64,000 bases of DNA from CAKSQF01 sp964568425 (GTDB lineage: Bacteria > Bacillota > Clostridia > Oscillospirales > CAG-272), in NCBI GenBank assembly GCA_964568425.1, contig CAZMPO010000010.1, forward strand, positions 3,644 to 67,643, written 5' to 3'. A program made the translations under genes and the position numbers. Position 1 is the stretch's first letter; each line of letters begins with the position of its first letter. The notes beneath the pieces were generated by a model. It made no database searches. It was not told where the DNA came from and saw only the letters and a program-made list of their open reading frames with translations. Positions 1 through 7,350 of the stretch are shown here, one piece after another.

Positions 1-34
1 TTTGTGATTCCGCTTTGAATTTCTTCGTTGCCAT
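1..34 (-). CDS. htpG: Probable start of chaperone HtpG (Hsp90), cut by the window edge
   Basis: Only eleven codons are inside the window, reading MATKKFKAESQ from an ATG at 34. An AAAGGAG ribosome site lies just upstream. The FKAES start is typical of clostridial and other bacterial HtpG proteins, whose next residues (outside the window) are the ATPase domain. The fragment is too short to prove the family, so the call rests on this N-terminal resemblance alone. Confidence 0.5.
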   Translation of the reverse strand, partial: MATKKFKAESQ

Positions 35-151
35 ATAATTCACTCCTTTATATTCATCGCAAAACAAAAATAGCAGTCATTTGTTTCGTTTGACACAATT
101 ATACATGCCTTTTGTGAAAATAAGGTTGTATAAATGTTAACTCAGCGTAAA

Positions 152-184
152 CAATTAGCAGTCGCACTCAGCGACTGCTAATTG
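152..184 (-). terminator. Intrinsic terminator after the Spo0A_C-like gene
   Basis: A perfect 14-bp stem (CAATTAGCAGTCGC and its complement) closes a 5-nt loop directly after the stop of the minus-strand gene ending at 192. The U-tract on the minus strand is short (TTGTTT). Confidence 0.7.
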
Positions 185-191
185 AACTATT

Positions 192-605
192 TTATCTTAA
201 TTGTTTCGCCACAGATCGACTGATACATGGGGACAAACCGTTTTCGGTGCGAAGGGTGTCGGCGATTGCCATGACGAACTCTCCGTTTGACGGACATTTC
301 TTTTTATATACGATCGTGTATGAAAAAAAATCGACAAGGACATCCGAATTGCCGCGTGAGCATGCGATCTTCAGAGCATGGCGCATTGAGCGTTCGACAC
401 ACGCCGGTGTCGTCGAATACATCTCGGCGACCCTTGGATAGATCGTTCCCGTCATCGATTCATGACAGCCGCTGTCGTACATAATGCGTATCGCCGCGCG
501 CAGATAATGGTAACCGTTTATATTAGCCGGTATTCCCATACTGCGCATGATCTGCGATATCTGTGCATCAACACTCGCATCTTGGTTTGCGTATTTACTT
601 TTCAT
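192..605 (-). CDS. Stand-alone Spo0A C-terminal-type DNA-binding protein
   Basis: The 137-residue product matches the effector (DNA-binding) domain of the sporulation regulator Spo0A along nearly its whole length, about residues 15-122. Recognisable blocks are MGIPANINGYHYLR, the YP-x-VA-x-MYSTT segment, VERSMRHA (the recognition-helix region) and the closing PSNGEF-MAIAD-LR. The receiver domain with the phospho-acceptor aspartate is missing, so it cannot be the normal phosphorelay target. Its start follows the upstream gene by 11 bp and its TGAGG ribosome site overlaps that gene's stop, which suggests translational coupling. A role as a competitor or co-regulator at 0A-box-like sites is inference. 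Confidence 0.85.
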   Translation of the reverse strand: MKSKYANQDASVDAQISQIMRSMGIPANINGYHYLRAAIRIMYDSGCHESMTGTIYPRVAEMYSTTPACVERSMRHALKIACSRGNSDVLVDFFSYTIVYKKKCPSNGEFVMAIADTLRTENGLSPCISRSVAKQLR

Positions 606-616
606 GGGTCAAAACC

Positions 617-2257
617 TCATTTCTCAAAATCGTCATTTTCGTCGGTCATGTCAAAAGGTTCATCGGGCAGGCAAAAATCATCGAAGTCATGGCAAAACAA
701 GTCGGGCAGAGTCTTCGGTGCAGGTCGCTGATTTTTGACTGCATCGCCTATTTCGTCGGCAAATCGCAGCATGTCATCGACCGATCTGTCTCTGCGGCGT
801 CTTTTTGCCTTCGAGATCATGGCGGCAAGGATCAAAAAGAAGATCAGAGCGATCGCAAAAAAGGCGTAGGACGAAAACTCGGCGGATTCGGCGATCCTCA
901 GTGCGACATCCTTCCAAAAGGCGGTCGAGTAATAGTCGGGCTCGTATGCGTTTATCTCGGACAAGCGATCTGTGTCGGCATTTATAACAGTGCCGCATCT
1001 TGTACAGCTCGACTGCCAAAGTCCGCCGCTTATGAGCGTAGCTTTTTTGATCGATGTCCACTCGCCGTACGCATGTCCGACAGGCTCTATATCTTCATAA
1101 ACTCTGTATCCGCATCCGTCCGTGCAAACACCGCTCCTGACACCGCTCTCGGTGCATGTCGGCTCGAGCGTGACCGACCAAACGATCTGATAGTCAAGCT
1201 TCTTTGTAAAATTACCGCGCATGGACAATGTGCAGGAGGAGCATGTGTAGAGCGACCATCCTTCGCTGTCGTGGGTCGGTTCGTAATTCTTCACCTGCCA
1301 CATATGCTCAAGCGTCGGAATGGTTATTTGATAAGACGTTCCGCAATACTCGCAAGAGTAGAGATCAAAGCCGGTCTTTGCGCATGTCGCATTTTCGGTA
1401 TAGGTCTTATGATAGCGATGATTGCTGACAGGCGTGAACGAGTCTCTGAACGTTTTTCCGCACCTGTCGCAGGAATAGGTCGTATATCCTTCGGTCGTGC
1501 ATGTCGGAGCGGTCACCACTCCATCCGAATATGTATGTCCGACGGGCTCACCGTTTGTTTTTGTTTCGCGCTCGCCGCAGACTCTGCACTCTCTCGTGAT
1601 CGACCCTGCCTCGGTGCAGGTCGGATCTTCGCTTGATAAAGTCTTCCAATCATGCTCGATCTTGTCAACATAATCGGAAATATATGTAATACTGCACTCG
1701 GTGCATCTATACTCGGTGTATCCCTCCGAACTGCATGTCGGTTTGACGACCGTTTGGTTATAGTTGTGGAAGCAGGAGAGCATGACGGTGCCTTTTTTCA
1801 TTTGCGCGTCAACATCTCTACCGTCCGCATCCTTTATTCCTTCGGAACCGACAGACGCCCTTATGCTGTAATTTCCAAGCTCGGCATGATTATCAAGAAC
1901 GAATGTTGCCGTGGCGTAGATACCGTTGCGAGTCATCGGCGCACCCGTTGATGTAAGCGTGAAGACTCTGCCGTTTACCGAGGCGGAGACATTTTCGTCA
2001 TCAGTCAAAAAAGAAGGAAAGGATATCGAGTCAAGGCGCATGACCGAGCTGTCATAGGACAGTTTTATCGAAACAATCGACAGTCCGGGGTTGTCCGATA
2101 AAATGATCGAAACGGTGAATTTCTCGCCGCGGAGCGCCGTATTGTTATCATCGACTGTCACGGTGACAGTGCTGTCGGCGTGTGACGGAAGTGACAATCC
2201 GACAAAAGTGATGAGAGTGCAGACAACGCACAAAATGATCGTTTTTACAGATCTCAT
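617..2257 (-). CDS. Cohesin-domain surface protein with cysteine repeats and C-terminal membrane anchor
   Basis: The 546-residue protein begins with a signal peptide (MRSVKTIILCVVCTLITFVG, cleaved near SHADS). Residues about 29-155 look like a cohesin domain (extracellular beta-sandwich that in cellulosomes binds dockerin). Then come about six to seven repeats of 35-45 residues of the form PTC-x-x-x-G-Y-x-x-Y-x-C-x-x-C-G, each with a CxxC pair. A single transmembrane helix near residues 455-478 is followed by a basic stop-transfer RRRR and an acidic cytoplasmic tail. The protein is therefore probably displayed on the cell surface. No dockerin partner is seen in the window. It is the first gene of a two-gene unit with the Spo0A_C-like protein. 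Confidence 0.75.
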   Translation of the reverse strand: MRSVKTIILCVVCTLITFVGLSLPSHADSTVTVTVDDNNTALRGEKFTVSIILSDNPGLSIVSIKLSYDSSVMRLDSISFPSFLTDDENVSASVNGRVFTLTSTGAPMTRNGIYATATFVLDNHAELGNYSIRASVGSEGIKDADGRDVDAQMKKGTVMLSCFHNYNQTVVKPTCSSEGYTEYRCTECSITYISDYVDKIEHDWKTLSSEDPTCTEAGSITRECRVCGERETKTNGEPVGHTYSDGVVTAPTCTTEGYTTYSCDRCGKTFRDSFTPVSNHRYHKTYTENATCAKTGFDLYSCEYCGTSYQITIPTLEHMWQVKNYEPTHDSEGWSLYTCSSCTLSMRGNFTKKLDYQIVWSVTLEPTCTESGVRSGVCTDGCGYRVYEDIEPVGHAYGEWTSIKKATLISGGLWQSSCTRCGTVINADTDRLSEINAYEPDYYSTAFWKDVALRIAESAEFSSYAFFAIALIFFLILAAMISKAKRRRRDRSVDDMLRFADEIGDAVKNQRPAPKTLPDLFCHDFDDFCLPDEPFDMTDENDDFEK

Positions 2258-2313
2258 AGCAAAATCCTCTCTTCAATTTTCGACGGAGCGATTCGATCTG
2301 CCGTCTCCTATAT

Positions 2314-2341
2314 ATTATAAACATTTTCAGATTTTTTTCAA
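2314..2341 (-). promoter_or_regulatory. Sigma-A promoter of the cohesin-protein gene
   Basis: On the minus strand TTGAAA and TATAAT are separated by 16 bp, about 55 bp upstream of the start at 2257. Confidence 0.6.
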
Positions 2342-2518
2342 GGGGTTTTTGAGAGTTTTGATAAAATGTCATAAAAATTTTTCAAAATACAGATCTTTAC
2401 CGTCGGAAAGTGCATTTTGTAAAAAATATCCGAATATCTTTCCAAACTTCACACGAGGTTCACATTTGGGGCGTAAAATGAAAACAAAAAAAGCTTGCTG
2501 AAAGGAAAACAGATATAA

Positions 2519-3532
2519 ATGAAAAAAACGTCTATCGGCGGGCAGGCGCTCGTCGAAGGGATCATGATGCGCGGACCCGAAAAAACGGCGATGGCTGTCA
2601 GGAATGCATCGGGAAAGATCATCAAAGAAGAATGGACAAACAAAACGTCCGTTCCAAAGATACTTCGCGTTCCGATCATCAGAGGCATCTACGGAATGCT
2701 GTCCTCACTCACTATCGGCTACAAATGCATGATGCGCTCTGCCGACATCGCGGTACAGGATATTTTGGAGGAAGAAAATGCCGCTGAAAACGCAGCTGCC
2801 GAAAACGCAGACGAATCGACGGTAGTCGAGAACAAAAAGGAAAAAGAGACAAAAGAGACAAAAGAGACAAAAAAATCCGAAAATGATAAAGCCGAAAGTC
2901 CGATATGGTTTACGATAACGATGGTCGTGTCGGTCGTTTTGGCATTTGCACTCATGATCGGTCTTTTTGTTCTTGTTCCGACCTTTCTCGGCGGACTGAT
3001 ATTCAGCGAGACGGAAGGTTTTTGGGCAAGACTCGGCAGATCGGCATTTGAGGGAGTTTTGAAGATCGTACTGCTCGTTCTCTACATGTGGGCGATATCC
3101 TTTATGAAGGATATCCGTCGAACATTCATGTACCACGGTGCAGAGCACAAAACGATCTTCTGTTACGAAAACGGTCTTGAGCTGACTGTCGAAAACATCA
3201 GAGCGCAGGGGCGTTTCCACCCGAGATGCGGAACATCGTTCCTCATCCTAATGCTGATCGTCGGCATATTCATTGGATTTTTCATTAACGTTGACAGCTG
3301 GCTTCTCCGATTTGCGATTCGTTTGCTGCTCCTTCCATTGACAGTCGGCATCGGATACGAGCTGATAAAATTTGCAGGCAGGCATGATAACGCGCTGACA
3401 AAGATCATTTCAGCCCCCGGAGTGGCACTTCAACACATAACGGTCCTTGAGCCCGACGATGACATGATCGAGTGTGCTATTATTGCAATGAGTGCGGTAA
3501 TTCCCGAAACGCCCGACAAAGACAATTGGTAA
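2519..3532 (+). CDS. DUF1385 family membrane protein (YqhQ-like)
   Basis: The 337-residue product opens with the family hallmark IGGQALVEGIMMRGP and carries the conserved YHGAEHKTIFCYENG and FHPRCGTSFL blocks. Hydrophobic segments lie near residues 138-165, 180-200, 240-260 and 265-285. A charged insert at about residues 105-125 contains a short KET repeat made by three GAGACAAAA units. The family (YqhQ of Bacillus subtilis) has no settled function; the conserved His and Cys residues suggest a metal-dependent membrane enzyme, which is inference. An AAAGG ribosome site precedes the ATG. It is 15 bp from the next gene and probably co-transcribed. Confidence 0.85.
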   Translation: MKKTSIGGQALVEGIMMRGPEKTAMAVRNASGKIIKEEWTNKTSVPKILRVPIIRGIYGMLSSLTIGYKCMMRSADIAVQDILEEENAAENAAAENADESTVVENKKEKETKETKETKKSENDKAESPIWFTITMVVSVVLAFALMIGLFVLVPTFLGGLIFSETEGFWARLGRSAFEGVLKIVLLVLYMWAISFMKDIRRTFMYHGAEHKTIFCYENGLELTVENIRAQGRFHPRCGTSFLILMLIVGIFIGFFINVDSWLLRFAIRLLLLPLTVGIGYELIKFAGRHDNALTKIISAPGVALQHITVLEPDDDMIECAIIAMSAVIPETPDKDNW

Positions 3533-3547
3533 AGAGAGAAAAACAAA

Positions 3548-5089
3548 ATGAAAAAGAAAGAAATTGTGAGAATGCTCCTGCTTTTTCTGAGTTTTATCAT
3601 CTTCGTCCCTTTCTCGTTTTTCGTCTATTACGGCAACACCGCCCTCTATATGAAGGCTTATTGTGACGGACAATACAATGATTTTCCGCTAATGCTTCTT
3701 TTTACGATCATTATCGGTCTCGGTCTGTCGCTTTTCGTACAGGTCTTGCTTATCTTCTTTCTACCCGATGACAAGGTCGAGAAAAGAAACAGGTTTCTTC
3801 GAATATCGGTAAGCGACAGTGCTTGTGTTTTTCATGTAGCGACATACATAATCTCGCTTGTATTTCTTCTGCTTTTAAGACTCGGGCTTGCGTCCATGCC
3901 GATAATGATAGCCGTATATTTTCTTCTGCTTATTTGCGAGGCACTGACGGTCTTTTTGCCCGGTCAGAAGGATGCTTACGCACCGTCAAACAGATCGGAG
4001 AGGAGCTCGGACGAAAAGGCACTTGACAGTTTTATCGTATATCTCGACAAGCTTTCATCAAAATGCGAAAGTCCTGCGATGAGAGATGCGCTAAGTGAGC
4101 TTATCGCCACGCTTAAAACGATAGACCCGTCGCTCAGCCACGGTATGCAGGCACTTGAAACCGAGCTTAGCGCAAAATGCGTTTCGATCGAGGATGCCAT
4201 ATCCAAAAATGACGGAACAAAGATCACGCTACTTACCCGAGAGCTGCACGACACGGCAGAAAGGCTCGAAAACAAGATATCTGCCGCGATAATAACGCTC
4301 AAAGGTGACGATTTTTCGAGGAGAGACGACGAGATCGCCGAGGGTCTGATCGACGAAATTCTTGACGCATATGAGATCGACGAGGAGTGCGACATAGTCA
4401 ACATCGGCGCCCCGCTTTTTGACGATCTGCGTTTTATAAAAGCAAAAAGATTTGCCGAGAGCTCGTATCGCGAGACTCTTGAAGGATACGAAAAAGAGAT
4501 CATCGAGAGAGCAAGAAAAAAAGACGAGGACGAAAAGCTAAAGAACAAAAAGTTCGAAAAGATATTCTCAAGGTCGATTTATGCCGGATATGCGTTATCC
4601 GGAGTTGTTATTGCCGTCTGCTTTGTCATAACGGCATTTATCACAAGACCGGGCGGATTTTCGTTTAGTGAAAACGAGGACGGCACACTCACACTTATCG
4701 GATACAATCCGCTCTACGGCGAAAGCGTTGTCATCCCGACAAATGTAAACGGCAAGGCGGTCACGTCGATCTCCACAAATGCCATCCGCGGAGACGGTAG
4801 GATCGTCGAGATAATCGTCCCCGAGGGGGTAAAGCGAATCGAATACGAGGCACTTCGCAGTCTTCCCTCTCTTGCTGTGATATCGTTGCCCGAAAGCATC
4901 GAGTACATAGGCAATTATGCTTTTTACAAGGACGACAGTCTTGTGATCTACTATGCGGGAAGCAAGGATGATTTTGAAAAGATCGAGATCGGCGCAAACG
5001 GCAACGATTTTCTCTATCTGAACAAGGATCAAAAGATCTTCTCGGATGATGTGATCAAATACGCAAAAGAATCATCGGCAGAAGACTGA
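3548..5089 (+). CDS. Membrane protein with extracytoplasmic leucine-rich repeat (BspA type)
   Basis: The 513-residue product has four N-terminal hydrophobic helices (about residues 9-27, 50-72, 95-115, 120-138), then a long charged helical cytoplasmic stretch (about 150-335), one more transmembrane helix near 345-365, and a C-terminal region of BspA-like LRR_5 repeats: VVIPTNVNGKAVTSIS, IIVPEGVKRIEYEALRSL, ISLPESIEYIGNYAF. This layout places the repeats outside the cell. LRR_5 repeats usually bind proteins or surfaces; the target is unknown. The gene follows the DUF1385 gene closely and is closed by a strong terminator. Confidence 0.6.
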   Translation: MKKKEIVRMLLLFLSFIIFVPFSFFVYYGNTALYMKAYCDGQYNDFPLMLLFTIIIGLGLSLFVQVLLIFFLPDDKVEKRNRFLRISVSDSACVFHVATYIISLVFLLLLRLGLASMPIMIAVYFLLLICEALTVFLPGQKDAYAPSNRSERSSDEKALDSFIVYLDKLSSKCESPAMRDALSELIATLKTIDPSLSHGMQALETELSAKCVSIEDAISKNDGTKITLLTRELHDTAERLENKISAAIITLKGDDFSRRDDEIAEGLIDEILDAYEIDEECDIVNIGAPLFDDLRFIKAKRFAESSYRETLEGYEKEIIERARKKDEDEKLKNKKFEKIFSRSIYAGYALSGVVIAVCFVITAFITRPGGFSFSENEDGTLTLIGYNPLYGESVVIPTNVNGKAVTSISTNAIRGDGRIVEIIVPEGVKRIEYEALRSLPSLAVISLPESIEYIGNYAFYKDDSLVIYYAGSKDDFEKIEIGANGNDFLYLNKDQKIFSDDVIKYAKESSAED

Positions 5090-5102
5090 TATTCTTTCCG
5101 AC

Positions 5103-5148
5103 AGAGAAATGCGGCAGGCTAATTTATGCCGCGTTTCTCTCTTTTTTT
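5103..5148 (+). terminator. Intrinsic terminator after the LRR membrane protein
   Basis: AGAGAAATGCGGCA pairs with TGCCGCGTTTCTCT (14 bp, one G-U) over a 10-nt loop, followed by CTTTTTTT. Confidence 0.9.
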
Positions 5149-5159
5149 CTCGATTTTTA

Positions 5160-5188
5160 TTGACAAAAACCGCAAACTATGATAAAAT
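5160..5188 (+). promoter_or_regulatory. Sigma-A promoter of the isomerase-oxidoreductase-mutSL run
   Basis: TTGACA, a 17-bp spacer and TAAAAT sit about 35 bp before the ATG at 5224, directly after the preceding terminator. Confidence 0.75.
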
Positions 5189-5223
5189 AAGGAAGAGATA
5201 GCACGAGTCCGAAGGAGACGCAT

Positions 5224-6078
5224 ATGAAAGAGGAAAAATACATTTTATCGGGTTTTGCCGACGAGGCATCGGCGGATATCGAAGGGCAGATCAGAGCGAT
5301 GAAGGAAAACGGTCTTTCCGCGCTTGAGCTTCGCGGAGTCGGGGGCAAGAATGTGACCGAGCTTTCGATATCCGAATTTGAGAGCATCGCGAGGTCGCTT
5401 GACGATGCGTCTCTTTATATTTCCTCAATCGGATCGCCGATCGGCAAGATCGACATCGGTGATGACTTTGAGCGGCATTTTGACATATTCAAGAAGCTTG
5501 TCGAGTTTGCCGATATTTCATCGACAAAATACATACGAATATTCAGCTTTTACAGGGTGGACAATGACAAAAAAGAGATCGAGGTCTACAGACGACTGAA
5601 TATTTTGTCGGACTACGCAAAAGCCGCGGGGGTTATTCTCTGCCATGAAAATGAAAAGGGGATCTTCGGTGAAGGTCCCGAAAACTGCCTCAAGATCTTT
5701 AACAATGTACGAGGAATGCGCGGTGTATTTGACCCTGCCAATTTCGTTCAGTGCGGCGTCGATACCAGGGTCGCATGGGACATGCTCTCGGGGCACATCG
5801 AATACCTTCACATAAAGGATGCTCTTGCCGACAAGAGCGTCGTTCCGGCAGGCATTGGGATCGGAAATCTCGAGTATGTTATGAGTTCGTACAGCAAAAC
5901 CGGCAAAAATCTTTACTCGCTCGAGCCGCATCTTCGCATTTTCGAGGGCTTTTCAAAGCTTGAAAGAAAAAATGAAAAGACAGACAAGCTTTCCGCATAC
6001 ACATTTGACAACGGAACTGATGCATTTCGTGCATCGGCAAATGCCGCAAAAGAGATACTTAACAAGATCTACGAATAA
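5224..6078 (+). CDS. Sugar phosphate isomerase/epimerase family protein (xylose isomerase-like TIM barrel)
   Basis: The 284-residue product has the layout of AP-endonuclease-2/IolE-type TIM-barrel enzymes. Candidate metal ligands are visible in order: CHENEKG (Glu/His), VFDPANF (Asp), YLHIKDA (His) and SLEPHL (Glu). The substrate cannot be read from sequence. It is followed after 15 bp by a Gfo/Idh/MocA oxidoreductase; the same pairing is common in inositol, ketosugar and glycoside breakdown loci, so a shared sugar substrate is a reasonable inference. Start: ATG with a GAAGGAG site. Confidence 0.8.
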   Translation: MKEEKYILSGFADEASADIEGQIRAMKENGLSALELRGVGGKNVTELSISEFESIARSLDDASLYISSIGSPIGKIDIGDDFERHFDIFKKLVEFADISSTKYIRIFSFYRVDNDKKEIEVYRRLNILSDYAKAAGVILCHENEKGIFGEGPENCLKIFNNVRGMRGVFDPANFVQCGVDTRVAWDMLSGHIEYLHIKDALADKSVVPAGIGIGNLEYVMSSYSKTGKNLYSLEPHLRIFEGFSKLERKNEKTDKLSAYTFDNGTDAFRASANAAKEILNKIYE

Positions 6079-6093
6079 ACCGAAAGGACGGAT

Positions 6094-7305
6094 ATGATCA
6101 TGAAAAAGATAAAAACAGGAATAATCGGCGTAGGAAACATGGGAAGTGCCCACGCGCGCATGTTCTCGGACGGCTCATGTCCCGAGATCGAGCTTGTTGC
6201 GATATGCGACATCGATCAAAGAAGGATCGACGCAACGCTCGCCGCGCTCGCCGATATATACGCAAAAAGGGGCGAGCCGATGCCGAAGATCGACATTTAT
6301 GAAAATGCAGAGGAAATGCTCGACTCGGGGTGTCTTGAGGCAGTCACGGTCGCAGTTCCCCATTACGATCACCCGAAATATGTTATTGCGGCACTCGAGC
6401 GAGGCATACATGTTATATCCGAAAAGCCCGCAGGCGTTTACACAAAGCAGGTCCGCGAAATGATAAGGGTGGCTGATGCTCATCCCGAGACCACGTTTGC
6501 CATGATGTTCAATCAGCGCACCGATCATGTTTACCGCAAAATGAACGAGATCGTAAGATCGGGCAGGCTCGGACAGATGAAACGCGTCAACTGGATAATA
6601 ACGAATTGGTATCGTCCGCAGTGCTACTATGACAGCGGCAACTGGCGTGCCACATGGTCAGGCGAGGGCGGCGGCGTTCTGCTCAATCAGTGTCCGCATC
6701 AGCTTGACCTGCTGTGTTGGATATGCGGTCTGCCGAGCGTTGTCGATGCACATCTCCATTACGGCAAATGGCACGACATTGAGGTCGAGGACGATGTTAC
6801 GGCATATCTCGAATTTGAAAACGGAGCAACCGGTGTTTTCATAACATCAACGGGAGACGCACCCGGAACAAACAGATTCGAGATACTCTTTGACAAAGGA
6901 CGCCTCATTTGCGAGGACGGGCGTCTTATTCTCGACGAAAACACGATCGCCGAGTTCGAGTTCAGGCTTGAGACAAAGATTCCCTTCTCTGCCCCCGAGC
7001 ACAAAGCTACGGTTCCCGAGACGGACGGACGCTCGCCTCAGCATGTTGGCGTTTTCAATGCGTTTGCCGCTCATATTTTGAGAGGTGAGCCGCTTGTTGC
7101 CGACGGCAGAGAGGGCATAAACGGACTTACGCTTTCGAACGCGATGCATCTTTCATCATGGACGGGCGGTCCTGTAAAGATTCCGTTTAACGAAGATCTT
7201 TTCTACGACGAGCTTATGAAGCGAGTAAAGACATCTCGCAGAAAAACCGCGACGATCGATCCGTTGACAGCCGACACATCGGGCAGCTACGGCGGAGCAA
7301 AATAA
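6094..7305 (+). CDS. Gfo/Idh/MocA family NAD(P)-dependent oxidoreductase
   Basis: The 403-residue product has an N-terminal Rossmann fold with IGVGNMGSAHARMF (nucleotide binding), the family EKP motif in SEKPAGVYTK, and the C-terminal alpha/beta domain, including GGGVLLNQCPHQLDLL with the probable catalytic histidine. Members oxidise or reduce sugar hydroxyl or keto groups. The ribosome site AAAGGACGG suits the ATG at 6094; an ATG at 6100 is an alternative. It lies between the isomerase and mutS and probably shares their transcript. Confidence 0.85.
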   Translation: MIMKKIKTGIIGVGNMGSAHARMFSDGSCPEIELVAICDIDQRRIDATLAALADIYAKRGEPMPKIDIYENAEEMLDSGCLEAVTVAVPHYDHPKYVIAALERGIHVISEKPAGVYTKQVREMIRVADAHPETTFAMMFNQRTDHVYRKMNEIVRSGRLGQMKRVNWIITNWYRPQCYYDSGNWRATWSGEGGGVLLNQCPHQLDLLCWICGLPSVVDAHLHYGKWHDIEVEDDVTAYLEFENGATGVFITSTGDAPGTNRFEILFDKGRLICEDGRLILDENTIAEFEFRLETKIPFSAPEHKATVPETDGRSPQHVGVFNAFAAHILRGEPLVADGREGINGLTLSNAMHLSSWTGGPVKIPFNEDLFYDELMKRVKTSRRKTATIDPLTADTSGSYGGAK

Positions 7306-7350
7306 AAGCAAAGTAAAAAAACAAAGAAAAAAACAAAAGGAGCAACCGAC

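Noticed and set aside
563..1636. Long plus-strand frame of 357 codons opposite the cohesin gene
   Set aside because: Shadow of the minus-strand gene; rich in Arg, Cys and His with no family motif and no ribosome site.
2845..2875. Short tandem repeat GAGACAAAA in the DUF1385 gene
   Set aside because: Three units encoding a Lys-Glu-Thr linker; ordinary low-complexity insert, in frame.
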